Source: Acinetobacter kanungonis
Lineage (GTDB): Bacteria > Pseudomonadota > Gammaproteobacteria > Pseudomonadales > Moraxellaceae
DNA length: 64,000 bases
Direction of reading: 5' to 3'
Assembly (NCBI RefSeq): GCF_009939195.1
Contig: NZ_JAACKC010000001.1
Coordinates: forward strand, 365,665 to 429,664
Made by a program: the position numbers and the translations under genes. Below, one piece after another: positions 18,941 to 31,980 of this stretch. The notes beneath the pieces are model-generated. The model made no database searches. It was not told the DNA's origin and saw only the letters and a program-made list of their open reading frames with translations. Position 1 is the first letter of the stretch; the number at the start of each line of letters is the position of its first letter.

Positions 18941-21900
18941 TTAATCAAGTACACCACTGAATCCAATACGTACACTTGGATCCCCCTGTGAAGCGGCTGC
19001 CATACCTCCCGTAAATGACCAACGTCCATTATCAGCCGTCTTACGCAATGTCACCCCAACCGCATTTTCACCACCATGGTATGCAGCCCCAGCAGCATAA
19101 GTGAATTTTCCTGCTACAAATGGTGCACCTTCCATTGCCATAGCTGCTGCAATACCTGCATTTGCCTTTTTCTCTACATCATCAATTCGCCCATTGGTGT
19201 TATAGAATACCTGCTCGATTCGATCTCCTAAATTGGTAATTCTGTCGCCCAAATCAATATCAGCTTGATTGAGTGCGCCTAAAGCATCACCTACATTATG
19301 GTATGTCCCCTTGTTTACATTATAAGTAGGGGCTGTGAATTGTCCGTTTTCATATTTTGCGCCCCCACCTAATGAGGTCGTAATATATTGATTTGAAGTA
19401 TGAAGTTGCGAACCATTGACGGCATCTTTTGAGGTACTAGAAACTTCTCCTGATGCGACATTGGTCACTTTTTTGTTCCCTGCATTAATACCATTTTGGT
19501 CTATCGCAACATCACCTACTTTTACATTATTTGCGGTAACCGTATTTGAAGTGACCGAGTTAAACTTCACATCATCTGCAGTCGCCACAACAAATTCTTT
19601 ACCTCCAGCACTGTTCTTGGTCTCTGTCACTGTAATGTTTTGACCAGAAACCACTGTGGAATGTTGCCCAGCTTTTTGATTGATTGAGCTAATTGCATCA
19701 TTGATGTTAGTTGCCCCTGTTCCCCCAATGTTCACGATGGTATTGCCATCACCGCCTTGGAAAGCCCCATCTCCAATAATGTCGTGAATCTGGCTACCAT
19801 TGACTGCATCTTTACTGTACTGAGCGATACTACCTTCGGCAACATTAGTCACTTTATTACCTGCTGCATCTATGCCATTTTTGGTCACACTTGGTCCACC
19901 CTTAATCGTTAGACCATCTGAATTAATGACGGCATCTCCTGCCGTGACACTATTAACGTTTATATCATCTGCCAACTCGACCGTAACATCGGTACCTGCG
20001 AGTCCAAATTCAATGTTTCCTTTTTTACTCGAGAAATCAACGATAGATGTAGAATCCACAACATTCGGACTTTTTGATCCATTTGTAGTTAACAACCAGC
20101 CTTTATTTGAGTTTTGCACACTGTCACTAAGTGACTTTAACTGATCTTCTGTCGCTGCCTGTCCACTGACATAATTATTGGGATCGAAAGTTTTATTGGT
20201 TAACCCCCCAATCGTTCCTGTCGAACCATTTACTTTCACAGGGTTTGCACCTCCAACAATAATTTGTGTAGGTCCCATTTGGGTTTGGTACAGACCATTA
20301 CCAAGATTAATACTGCCTGCGCCAATCAGACTACTATTGGTTCCATCGCTGACTAACGTTCCATCTATGGTACTGGTATTGGTTTTATTACCATCTTTTA
20401 GCTCAACTTTGCCATCAGTGACCTTACTTTTTCCAACCGTTAAACTACCTGCTCTGGTTAGATCAATATTTTTAGATAATTCGACTTGAACTTTACCCCC
20501 TGAGACTTTGGTACTGATATTACTATCTGCCCCAATCACCTCAATGCTTTCACCCAATGGCTTAGTGATGGTATTGCCATCTTCCGCACTTAAAGCAAAG
20601 CCAGCATTGTTCAGACCCGTCTGCATCTCTTTAAGCTGTTCTTCTGTCGCTGCACGACCAGCTGTCGCAAAGTCACTACTGATTGTGGTTTTATTGGTTA
20701 AGCCTGTTACCGTACCTGTATTACCATTCACAATCACAGGATTTCCACCTGTAGCAGGTCCAATTTTAACGACAGGTTCTAAACCAAAAGTTATCCCATT
20801 ATTCCCTGTATTGATAATTTTGATATTGCTATCCGTTGCATTAAAATCAACATTCTCACCCAACGCAATCGTGTCTTTTGCACCAGTGTCTGCATTTGCA
20901 CTAACCGTAAAACCTTTATCAATAATTTGTTTGATTTGACTGCCGTTTACAGCATCCATTGAACTATCGGTAATATCACCCGCAGCAACATTGGTGATTT
21001 TATTGGTTCCCGCATTGATACCTGTCACGGTAACGCTTGGTGAATTCGGGACTGCACCACCACTCGAATTCACAAAGGTTAAGCCTTTACTGTCGATTAC
21101 TGTTCCACCAGCATTAACACTGTCGAGCTTAATATCTTTGGCAAGTTTTATCGTGAGCTTATTATCGGTACTATCTGCTACGACGCCAATATTATTGTCT
21201 GTCAGATTGGCCGCTACAGATTCACCACCAACTATACTTAAACGCTGTCCCAATCTCCGATCGACATTGACACCAGCATTATCGCCCACAAATGTCAGCG
21301 GCGTTGCCAATTGATCTTCGGTTGCAGCACGTCCAGACACATAATTGATTGGGTCGAAAGTGGTATTGGTCAGACCTGTAATCGTGCCATTTTTGCCATT
21401 AATGGCAATGGTTGCACCACCTGAAAGCCCGCCAACATTCACGACTTCAGCCAGCTTCAAATCAATATCAGCCCCAATATTACTAATCAGTAAGTTATTG
21501 TCACTATTTGAAAAGTCGACTGTCGCATCAGGTGCAACATTTGTAGTACTACTCACATCTTTATTGGTAGTTAAGTTCCAACCTTTATTGGCATTTTGGG
21601 CAACATCATTGACCAATTTAAGCTGTTCTTCCGTCGCAGCTCGTCCAACTGTAGCAAAATCCGCCTCTGTAAGTGTCTTGTTGGTCAACCCAGTCAGCGT
21701 ACCTGATGTACCACTCAGCAGGACATTATTGCTTGCATTGCTTAAGTTAATACTACTGGCATTGCTGATATTACTACTCGTACCTGAACTGATCACGGTT
21801 TGAGTTGAGGTACTCATATAACTGTTATTGGCACTGTCTTTAATTTCAACCTGACCATCCGTTACTTTAGATGTCCCTACAGTTAAACTACCTTGAGCAC

Positions 21901-24900
21901 TAAGGTCTACATCTTTTGCCAACTTCAGTTGTAACGTATCTGTACCATCTGCGACCACACCTATATTGTTATCGGTAAGCACCCCTGTCGCACCACCTTT
22001 AACATTCAACTGCTCTCCTAGTTTTCGGTCTATTTTGGTACCAGTATCACCTGCAAAGCTCAATGCTGTATCTGCCAAATCTGTAATGGCTTGATTTGTT
22101 TGATAGAGTTGACTGCCGTTGATTGCATCTGTACTTGCAGCACTGACCCGCCCTGCGGCAACATTTACAATGGTTCTTTCAGAGCCAACATCTCCCACAC
22201 TGACACTTGATGATGTCGTTGGAGCACCTGCAAAGTTATAGGTTTTCCCATTAATGATGGTAGATGGCGTAGCGACATAAGCCGCAGAAACCGAATTATT
22301 TCCAAGCACCACAGCATTTTCATGCGAAGCCGTTGCCGACTTACCAAATACGGATGCACCTTTTGCCGTTACTGAAGCGCTGTTTCCTATAGCAACAGCA
22401 TCTTCCAACAGTGCAGATGAACTGGTACCAATAGCAACAGAATTCAAGGCATTTGCATTAGACTGTTTGCCCAGCGCAATAGCATTCACACCATTAGAAG
22501 TTGCATTATTACCAATCGCGGTTGCATCTCGAGCACGACTGACACTGTTTGTACCAGCAGCAATCGCATTTTCACCAGAGCTTTCAGCATTTTGACCGAT
22601 TGCTGTTGCCTTTGCCGCGAAACTCTTTGATTGTGAACCAATCGCTAAACCATCTTGTGCGGTACTATTTGCATCAGAACCAATAGACGTTGAACTCACG
22701 CCTGAAGCTTTAGAATTATCCCCAAATGCCATCGCATCTTCTGCACTCGCATTCGCAAAACGCCCTAATGCAACCCCTTGAGCACCACTAACTTTAGCCT
22801 GATAACCAATGGCAGTACCATTGTCTCCTTGAGCAAGCGCCTGACGTCCAATCGCAATACCTTGATCAGCAGTATTGACCTCTGAATCACTACCGACGAC
22901 AACCGCATAGTTGGACTTAGTTCCATCGGCTTCAGAGCCATTACCAATCACAATTGTATCTTCACCTCTACTTTCAGCACTCTTCCCCATTGCAATATTA
23001 TTTGTACCTGTTGCAATAGAAGAATCACCAATCGAAATTGAGGAAGCACCCACAGCACCTGCACCCGCACCGATTGCCACAGCTCGCTCTCTAGCAGCAA
23101 TAACATTATTCCCTAATGCAATACTGCCGACTGCAAGCGTGGAAGTACTTGCACTTGGACCAATCGCTAGTGAATTGTCACCACTTGCGCCCGTATTATT
23201 TTTATTATTGATATCGCCTGTTTTTACTGAAAAGTATTGCGGTCCAGCTTCTTCTACAGCTGCTTTTAACTGTCCGACATTAACGGCAGAAGTCAGGTCA
23301 TTATCATCTGCCTTCACATTACGAATAATGGTTCCATCAGTGCCAACTAAATTTACCACTGATTTATCTGAGTTATACAACACTGCATCGGGCACAATGC
23401 CACCAATTTGCCCACTTCCCAATAAATTAAACGCATCTTGAATTGTAGTAGGCAATTGACTGGTATTGCCTGTCGATGGATCAATAACATTCACTTTGAT
23501 TAATGGCAACTTACCATTGCTATCAATAGTTGCAGGGTTTCCAGTGGAATCTGTCGCGCCCATCACGCGGATAATATCACTTTGTAGCGCTTTAATTTGA
23601 TTGACCGTCACCGCATCTTGCAAATTAGAACCATCTGCGACATTGGTAATACGACGTTGCTCATTGTCATTACCAACCGAAACGATATTGAAACCACCAA
23701 CACCACCAGACACATTGGTAATATAACCATTACCCAATGAATTATTCTGAGCAATACTGCCTGAACCTAAGGCAACGTCACTTTGGCTGGCAACAGAATC
23801 TAAACCAATGGCAACCCCTGATGTTCCTATTACACTGGAATCATAACCTAAGGCTATCCCTCCCTGAGCAGCATTCGCTCGCGTACCTACAGCCACAGCT
23901 AAACTCTCAGTAAAAGTTGCAGCACCAAGAGCGACAGAGCTTTGTATAGTCTCATTTCGGTCTTTATTACTGCCAAAACCTATAGAAATATTCTGATTAC
24001 CAGATAAATTTGACCCAGCATCTGTACCTAAGGCAATATTATAATCAGAGCTAGTTGTATTCACCGTCGCATTACTGCCTGCGCCCACACCAATTGCAAT
24101 AGACTGATTCCCCGCAATATTTTGACCAGAATTTGCCCCGATTGCGATATGGCCATTACGGTCGACCGTACCCGAACCTATAGATCCTACCCCTGCATCA
24201 TTACCAATTGAAACACCATCTGCAACGCTGGCTTTAGCCCCATCCCCCACAGCCACAGAATGTGCACCACCAGATACCGCTTGATTACCAACCGCTACGC
24301 TGGCACTACCACCAGCCGCCGCAGCATTACCAAGTGCAGTCGCATTGGTCGCTGCGGAAGCTGAAGTACCAATTGCGTTAGAATTATTGCCTGCTGCATT
24401 TGCCCCATTACCAATTGCATTTGAATTGCTACCTGTTGCTAGTGCGGTATTCCCTACAGCAATACTAGATGGCCCACCCGCCAAAGTTGAAGCCCCTAGT
24501 GAAACACTTTTGTCCCCAACCGCCATATTCGCGCCATTTTGAATAGCACTGACAAACTGGGTCACTTGAGCAGGTGTAACAGCTACACCGTTAATCTCCG
24601 TAATACTTGAAATGTCGGTACTTGTTGCAGTGACAGGAATGCCATTAATCGCTACGATTTGCGTATTTGAAACATTGTAGGTGGGTGTCAGTGTCCGTGA
24701 TTGACCACCATTACCAATAGATGTCGAGTTCGTGCCGAGCGCCCCCGTTTCTTTACCAAAAGCTATCGAATAATCATTTAATGCATTTGCAGTATTTCCG
24801 ACCGCGATACTATTTAAGCCTGTAGCATTCGAAAAATGCCCGACAGCAATGGATGACTCGCCTTGTGATTTTGCAATAGGACCAATAGCAACAGAATTTA

Positions 24901-25806
24901 GACCTGTTGCCTCAGAATCAGCCAAAGTCGAATTGGTATGAAAATATTTAATCCCCTGACCACTTTGGAAAAGCAAATCGTTAATCTGACCACCAGTCAC
25001 CGCATCAGTTGAACCTGCAGCAATATTTCCATCTGCCAGATTTGTCAGCTTGTCCCCGCCAATGTCCAAACCATTTGGACCACTGGATAAGGTGGTACTA
25101 TTGCTTGAATCACCAATTTTAACCGTATTAAATTCAGGATTATCGATGGTTGCAATTGAAATATTGGTACCTGTGTTAGTCACAGCAATATTTCTCCCAT
25201 CTATAAAATTTATGGTGTCTGTTGCCTTGACCGTTGTTGTAGAACCACCGTTGGTTTGTAAGCTCCATGTCTGGTTTTTTAGTGTATTTAAATCCGCTTC
25301 AGATGCTTTACTGCCTAACCCTGTATTAACATCATTGACTTGGTTATTCAGGGTATTAAAATCCGATTGCGAAGCCTTAGTATCTAATCCTGTATTAGCA
25401 TCATTCACCTGATTATTTAAAACATCGAAATCAGACTGAGAGACCTTTGTCGTCAAACCTGTTGCAGCATTATTAACTTGATCATCCAATGAGGTTAAAT
25501 CGCTTCGGGTCTGTGTCAGATTATTATTCACATCAATGAGAGAAACGCCATTGGCAACGACATCACCTGTAGAGGTTAAGCCACCTGTCAGGGAGGCGTC
25601 TCCAATAACTGAAAAATTTCCATTTACATTCAGATCATCATTAATATCCTGAGCTTGAGAAAATCCAGAATATAAAATTGATAGTACTATGGCTGATGTT
25701 TTAATGATTTTATTGATCGAAGATTTTTTTTGCCCTTCGCAGTTTCAGAGACAGCAACCCAATATCCTAAAACTGCATTCCAGACTAACTTATACACTTT
25801 ATTCAT
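18941..25806 (-). CDS. ata: Trimeric autotransporter adhesin (Ata/YadA type), frameshifted in the signal peptide
   Basis: This is a surface adhesin, about 2,288 residues if read through. The ATG at 25806, with AAAGGTAA ahead, starts an extended signal peptide ([14 protein letters not shown], then [12 protein letters not shown]). The frame then breaks at an A8 tract (25724-25731): one more A would join it to IINKI-like signal-core residues ending GFSQAQ and to the mature protein. Without it the ESPR frame stops at a TAG 12-13 codons later. The remaining open frame can only start from an internal GTG at 25531 and would lack a signal. Downstream are two blocks of YadA head repeats (about 24930-24300 and 23190-22280), a long stalk with repeated DAVNGSQ necks, and a C-terminal YadA anchor ending in GFSGVLD. 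The gene pairs with the TpgA-like gene. Confidence 0.85.
25724..25731 (-). repeat. Poly-A (A8) tract that breaks the adhesin reading frame
   Basis: The coding strand reads GGGC, A8, TCTTCG inside the extended signal peptide. Nine A's would keep the frame open. The tract is a candidate slipped-strand or transcriptional-slippage switch. Confidence 0.8.
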
Positions 25807-26328
25807 ATTATTACCTTTTTATAAAAAGCATTTTAAATTATTAAAAGAAGCGTAATTTTTTATTGATATTAAAATGCACAATTTCTTCATAATTTTCAAA
25901 ATTGTTTACCAAATGATACATTCTTAGAACAATTTAGAAATACTTAACACTCATAACAGACAATTTAAATAAATTTATAATTATAATTTTCATATATTTA
26001 TACATTTTTTAATTTCATTTTATTATTTACACAAAGTTACACTACATTTTTTCTATCAAACATCAATAAAAATCAAAAAAAACCACCTCGAAGTTAATTA
26101 TTTTATTTCCATCAATCACTTAAAATAATAGATTCTGTTTACACATTTTAATTTTATTAATTTTTAAGAACTCAATATTTTATAAAAATAAAAAAAAACA
26201 GAGATTCCAACCTAATAAAGAAAGACTACAGTTTGCGAAATAGTTATTTGCAGCGTATTTTCTAAACACAAAAATTAAATAAATTCGAAAGAAATATATT
26301 GACCCAATAATAAAGTGAGACCATAGGC
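25807..26328. other. AT-rich divergent intergenic region between ata and aspT
   Basis: These 522 bases contain no credible gene. The sequence is extremely AT-rich, with many A and T runs, and must hold the promoters of both divergent units. No specific operator or RNA gene was recognised. Confidence 0.65.
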
Positions 26329-28014
26329 ATGATTGAATGGTTACAAAATGAATTAAAGCATAGTCCTGAAATACTGTTGTTTTTATCACTGGCTATCGGT
26401 TTTTGGATTGGTCAGTTTCAATTCGGAAAATTTCAATTCGGAGGTGTCGCGGGTTCTTTACTTGTAGCAGTGGTATTAAGTCTAATTGGTGTGCCTGTAG
26501 ATAATGGCGTTAAAGCCATTTTATTTGCGTTATTTATTTATTCAGTGGGTTTTGAAAGTGGTCCTCAATTTTTTAAATCTCTAGGACCGCAGTCGTTAAA
26601 AGAAATTTTGCTTGCCGTATTTATGGCAATCAGTGGACTGATTACGGTCCTGATCATGGCAAAGATTTTTAACTTAGATAAAGGCCTGGCTGCTGGTTTA
26701 GCCGCAGGTGGCATGACTCAATCTGCGATTATTGGCACAGCGGGTGATGCGCTGTCTCGTTTAGATTTACCCCTTGCTGAAATTCAGAAACTGCAAGCCA
26801 ATGTCGCAATTGGCTATGCGGTCACCTATATTTTCGGATCGCTTGGTGCGATCATTGTATGCGTGAATATCTTGCCTAAATTTATGGGGAGAGAAATTCA
26901 TGATGATGCTTTAAAAGCACAATCTGAACGATTAAAAGGCGCATTTGAATTAGCACCAGGTCAAGAACTGGCCATGCCCGAGATTGTTGGACGTATTTAT
27001 AAAGTACAACAAGCCTCAGGGCAAACCATTGCAGAGATAGAGAGCAAAGTCCCTAGTTTCACCATTGAAAGACTGAAACGTAATAACCAACTTCTTGATA
27101 TTACACCCGAAATGACACTCCAAGCAGATGACGTTGTACTCGTTGTTGGACGTCGCGCAAGTGTTGTTTCCATCTCTGAAAATATCGGATCTGAACTCCA
27201 GTCCTCGCAAGGCATGGAGATGATCATGGATACCAGCGATGTGATTCTTAGAAACTCCAAATATATTGATCGCACGCTAGGTGATATTAAAGCCAACACC
27301 CCAGCCTATTTAAAGCACGGCATATATATTCTCAGCATTCAACGTAATGAAGAAACTCAAGCCCTAAGTGATGACACCATTTTAAAGCAAGGTGATGTCG
27401 TCACGGTATACGGTACGAAAAGTGATTTAGACCGTTTAATTAAAGAGGCAGGTAAAGCACTACCAGAAAGTCTAAAAACGGATTGGATTTTTCATGGAGC
27501 TGGTTTGGTCGTGGGCTTGCTGATTGGGTTATTTGTTGTTCGTATTGGCGGCGTTCCCCTCACCTTAGGTGCAGGTGGTGGTGCACTCTTGTCAGGGCTT
27601 TTATTCGGTTGGCTCCGTAGTCGAAATAAAGTGCATGGCAATATGCCTTTGGCGGCATCTCAACTCCTTAAAGATTTAGGTCTGGCAGGTTTTGTTGCGG
27701 CAGTCGGACTACAGTCTGGGCTGCAAGCAATTCAAACCATTAAAGAAAGTGGTCTTTCGCTGTTCATGATTGGGGTCGTGGTTACCCTTGTTCCGTTAAT
27801 ACTCTCCATGTTCTTTGCGCGTTATGTACTTCGTTATGACAACGTCGCTGTCATGGCTGGTGCACTTTCAGGTGCTCGCAGTGCAAATCCTGCATTCGGT
27901 GGAGTACTCGATAAAGCAGGAAACTCTATTCCGACAGTACCTTTTGCCATCACTTATGCATTAGCGAATGTATTTTTAACTTTACTCGGACCACTGATTG
28001 TCGGTTTAGCTTAA
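26329..28014 (+). CDS. aspT: Aspartate:alanine antiporter AspT
   Basis: This 561-residue inner-membrane exchanger belongs to the AAE family. It takes in aspartate and releases alanine; combined with aspartate decarboxylation this yields a proton motive force. Layout: N-terminal transmembrane bundle (about 1-190), two TrkA_C (RCK_C) cytoplasmic domains in the middle (about 205-375), and a C-terminal bundle (about 385-561), as in AspT. The gene is followed after 51 bases by the aspartate 4-decarboxylase, the known operon partner, which makes the substrate call strong. Confidence 0.93.
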   Translation: MIEWLQNELKHSPEILLFLSLAIGFWIGQFQFGKFQFGGVAGSLLVAVVLSLIGVPVDNGVKAILFALFIYSVGFESGPQFFKSLGPQSLKEILLAVFMAISGLITVLIMAKIFNLDKGLAAGLAAGGMTQSAIIGTAGDALSRLDLPLAEIQKLQANVAIGYAVTYIFGSLGAIIVCVNILPKFMGREIHDDALKAQSERLKGAFELAPGQELAMPEIVGRIYKVQQASGQTIAEIESKVPSFTIERLKRNNQLLDITPEMTLQADDVVLVVGRRASVVSISENIGSELQSSQGMEMIMDTSDVILRNSKYIDRTLGDIKANTPAYLKHGIYILSIQRNEETQALSDDTILKQGDVVTVYGTKSDLDRLIKEAGKALPESLKTDWIFHGAGLVVGLLIGLFVVRIGGVPLTLGAGGGALLSGLLFGWLRSRNKVHGNMPLAASQLLKDLGLAGFVAAVGLQSGLQAIQTIKESGLSLFMIGVVVTLVPLILSMFFARYVLRYDNVAVMAGALSGARSANPAFGGVLDKAGNSIPTVPFAITYALANVFLTLLGPLIVGLA

Positions 28015-28053
28015 CTCATTTTGATCTACAACTTTTACACTTCAAGATAATAA

Positions 28054-29670
<1,617 letters not shown>

Positions 29671-29698
29671 TTTTTCAGTTTATAGTTTAAGGGCTAGA

Positions 29699-29728
29699 TA
29701 AAAATGGGCTTTCAAAGCCCATTTTTAA
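29699..29728 (+). terminator. aspT-aspD operon terminator
   Basis: AAAAATGGGCTTT, CA and AAAGCCCATTTTT form a near-perfect stem with flanking A and T runs. Confidence 0.9.
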
Positions 29729-30007
29729 CATTTAAAGAATTTCATGATCTTTTAACTTTGAAGAGAAAATTTAAAGTGAAATAGAGAACTGATTAGTAAA
29801 TTTTGGAGATAAATCAAAACTGAATGAATTTTTCAATTACGCTAAATTAGGCATTAAGTTATTAAATTTATAAATAAATAATTTGGTGCGCTCAGCGCGC
29901 ACCTTATCAACCAATTAAATAATTGATTTATAACTATTAAATTTATTCAAATTTTCTATATACCGTAAAAAATACCGTGAAAACTTAATACGCTTTTTAT
30001 ACTAAAT
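29729..30007. other. Island-edge non-coding region
   Basis: No gene is seen. It holds a hairpin GGTGCGC/GCGCACC at 29885-29903 and a tandem 12-base repeat (ATACCGTAAAAA then ATACCGTGAAAA) at 29960-29983. The repeat lies just before the first transposase remnant and so close to the left edge of the accessory island. Confidence 0.55.
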
Positions 30008-30183
30008 ATATACTGGACTGCCACCACTCTCCTAGACAAATATGGCCCATTCCGTATTCACACCATTCAAACAGATAATGGTCATGAATTCCAAACAAAG
30101 TTTCATTGGCATTTAAATGATCTGGCTATTTACCATCGATATATCAAATCTCGGACTCCTAAGCATTACGGTAAAGTTGGGAG
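30008..30183 (+). pseudogene. IS481-like transposase remnant
   Basis: An open but start-less fragment reads YWTATTLLDKYG, then IQTDNGHEFQTKF and IKSRTPKHYGKV. This is the DDE-core pattern (second Asp in TDNG; the PxxxGKVER-type end) of IS481/IS3-like transposases. Only about 58 residues remain; the 3' end is cut where the IS3-family element begins at 30186/30187. Family is judged from the KSRTPxxxGKV pattern. Confidence 0.75.
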
Positions 30184-30257
30184 ATCTGATCCTAGCCAAA
30201 ATAATGGACACAAAGTCCCTCTAAAGCTAACGTAATGTTAACTTTGGAGATGTAAAA

Positions 30258-30551
30258 ATGGCTAAACGCTTTAGTCCAGAATTTAAACAGCAAGCAATAG
30301 ATTACGCACTTTCAAACTTGCACGAGTCTGTCGCAGCAATCGCCCAGAAACTAGGTGTGGGTTATTCAACATTAGATAAATGGATTCGTGAAGCTAATCC
30401 AGCAGGTTCAAGCAAACTCCAACTCTCGCCAGAGCAACAGCGTATTCTCGATTTAGAAAAAGAAGTCAAACAACTCAGGGAAGCCAATGATATTTTAAAA
30501 AAGGCGCATGTGTACTTCCTGACAGATAATGCCAAGAAAAGTACACGGTAA
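30258..30551 (+). CDS. IS3-family transposase OrfA (helix-turn-helix)
   Basis: This 97-residue DNA-binding subunit has the opening KRFSPEFKQQAIDYAL, an HTH (VAAIAQKLGVGYSTLDKWIREA) and a leucine-zipper-like tail (DLEKEVKQLREANDILKKA). GGAG lies ahead of the ATG. Near the end an A4G sequence at 30537-30541 allows a -1 slip. After such a slip the frame continues EKYTVIKSLAMTEI into orfB, the usual way IS3 elements make the OrfAB transposase. Confidence 0.88.
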   Translation: MAKRFSPEFKQQAIDYALSNLHESVAAIAQKLGVGYSTLDKWIREANPAGSSKLQLSPEQQRILDLEKEVKQLREANDILKKAHVYFLTDNAKKSTR

Positions 30552-30565
30552 TCAAGAGTCTAGCT

Positions 30566-31416
30566 ATGACTGAAATTACGACTTCTTCTGCCTGTAAATG
30601 CCTAGGTGTTAGCACGTCGGGCTACTATGCTTGGCGAAAGAGACAGATTTACGTCAAGCAGAAGTATACTGATTTAAAAGCTGTATATTGGCAGCACCAC
30701 GCTCGCTTAGGAGCACCTTCATTGGTGCACGACATGCATGATTTAGGTTACTGCATGAGTGAACGTACAGTTGGGAGAATACTGCAAAAGCTCGGTTTAC
30801 GCAGCAAGATTGCACGTAAATATAAGCATACGACTGATTCAAATCATCGTTTGCCGACAGCACCGAATTTGTTAGATCGCCAGTTTACAGTCATACAGCC
30901 GAATAGAGTCTGGACAACTGACATAACGTATATCCATACCAAAGAAGGTTGGTTGTACTTATGCGTGATGCTAGATTTATTTAGTCGTCGTATCGTGGGT
31001 TGGCAAACTAGCCATCGAATAGACCGTCAATTGGTGTGTGATGCATTTAATTATGCAATGGCTCGTCAAGGCTATCCAATAGGAACTCTGGTACATTCTG
31101 ACCAAGGTTCACAATACTGTAGTCGAGATTTTAGAGCGCTATTATTAACGAATAACTGCATCCAAAGCATGTCACGCAGAGGCAACTGCTGGGATATGCA
31201 GTAACAGAAAGCTTCTTTCACACATTAAAAGGTCATGTGGTACACCGTAGTGTGTTTACTACCCGAAAAGAAGCCAAGGCTGTCTTATTTGAATATATTG
31301 AGATTTACTACAATCGAATTAGACGGCATTCTGCAAATGGCTGGTTAAGTCCTGAAGCATTTGAACAGAAATATTTTAAGAATTTAGAGGGATTGACTGT
31401 CTGTAATATTGTCTAG
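30566..31416 (+). pseudogene. IS3-family transposase OrfB (DDE), frameshifted
   Basis: The integrase core is recognisable: WTTDITYIHTKEGWLYL (first Asp), VHSDQGSQYCSRDF (second Asp) and, after the lesion, TESFFHTLKGHVVHR (Glu) and the C-terminal YYNRIRRHSANGWLSPEAF. At 31193-31200 the text reads GATATGCA where GAT AAT GCA is expected. The missing A produces a stop after GNCWDMQ (31202-31204). With the base restored the frame runs to TAG at 31414-31416. Confidence 0.85.
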
Positions 31417-31494
31417 GATCAGGCAATATTTCCGCTATTAATGAGTGCTCGGTTATATGAAGACCAATTGGTTGTACGATAAATTTTAGGTGTA

Positions 31495-31560
31495 GGCTTA
31501 TTCATTGGAGAATTATATTGTGGAATAAGCCTTTAGAGATAGGTTTGTGCAACAAATCCG
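31495..31560. repeat. IS-end-like sequence, copy A
   Basis: It contains a GGCTTATTC / GAATAAGCC pair and ends GGTTTGTGCAACAAATCC. A closely similar stretch in the same orientation lies at 44874-44940. The terminal part resembles the GGCTTTGTTGCACAAACC type of IS end, so this may be a remnant IS terminus. Confidence 0.6.
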
Positions 31561-31653
31561 TTTTCAACCAAAGTAAAATTAAATAATAATTATCCTCTGA
31601 CCTATCCCTTTTAATGCCAAAAAAATATATTTTTCAGATATGATCGACTTATT

Positions 31654-31935
31654 TTAGATATCTTGGCAATGCTCCTTTCTTTCTTTTTCTAGAAGATCCT
31701 CATATTCAGGACGATCTTTAAAGAAATCAAAAATAGTAATCTCCTTAAGACCAACTTCAATGCGCTTTTCATTTAAGCCAACTAAATCATTTTTGATTTT
31801 ATAAAAATCATTGACTCTTTCCTTTTCACAGAACTGCGCTGTCTTTTGATCTAATTCAGCCGTTTTCTGTTCTAGCTTTTTAACAACTAAATTTATGTCA
31901 CTTGTAAATTTATTTAACTTATTCCAAAAACTCAT
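31654..31935 (-). CDS. Small helical hypothetical protein
   Basis: This 93-residue, charged, mostly helical protein has a predicted coiled-coil stretch (VVKKLEQKTAELDQKTAQFCEKE). No family was recognised. It is the last gene of the leftward operon, 45 bases after the PRTase-like gene. AAAGGTGTAGTA upstream gives a usable ribosome binding site. Confidence 0.65.
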   Translation of the reverse strand: MSFWNKLNKFTSDINLVVKKLEQKTAELDQKTAQFCEKERVNDFYKIKNDLVGLNEKRIEVGLKEITIFDFFKDRPEYEDLLEKERKEHCQDI

Positions 31936-31980
31936 TACTACACCTTTAAAAATTCAATTTCTATATAATTTGTTAAACCA

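Larger units (their letters stand above)
30186..31422 (+). mobile_element. IS3-family insertion sequence, about 1.24 kb, orfB frameshifted
   Basis: Terminal inverted repeats begin CTGATCCTAG at both ends, and the next 15 bases are partly matched. OrfA and OrfB have the usual IS3 order with orfB in the -1 frame. No direct target duplication is visible (left flank GAGAT, right flank GCAAT), so the copy may have lost a neighbour segment or recombined after insertion. OrfB carries a one-base deletion, so the copy should not transpose by itself. Confidence 0.85.

Noticed and set aside
19416..24542. Many long plus-strand frames opposite the adhesin gene
   Set aside because: They are antisense shadows of a repetitive low-complexity coding region, lack ribosome binding sites, and consist of hydrophobic repeats with no family resemblance.
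22280..24930. Regular repeats that could be mistaken for a CRISPR or satellite array
   Set aside because: They encode YadA head repeats in one open frame, with degenerate spacing and no spacer structure.
26180..26389. 69-codon minus-strand frame overlapping the aspT start
   Set aside because: Pure AT-rich sequence in a promoter region that overlaps a certain gene.
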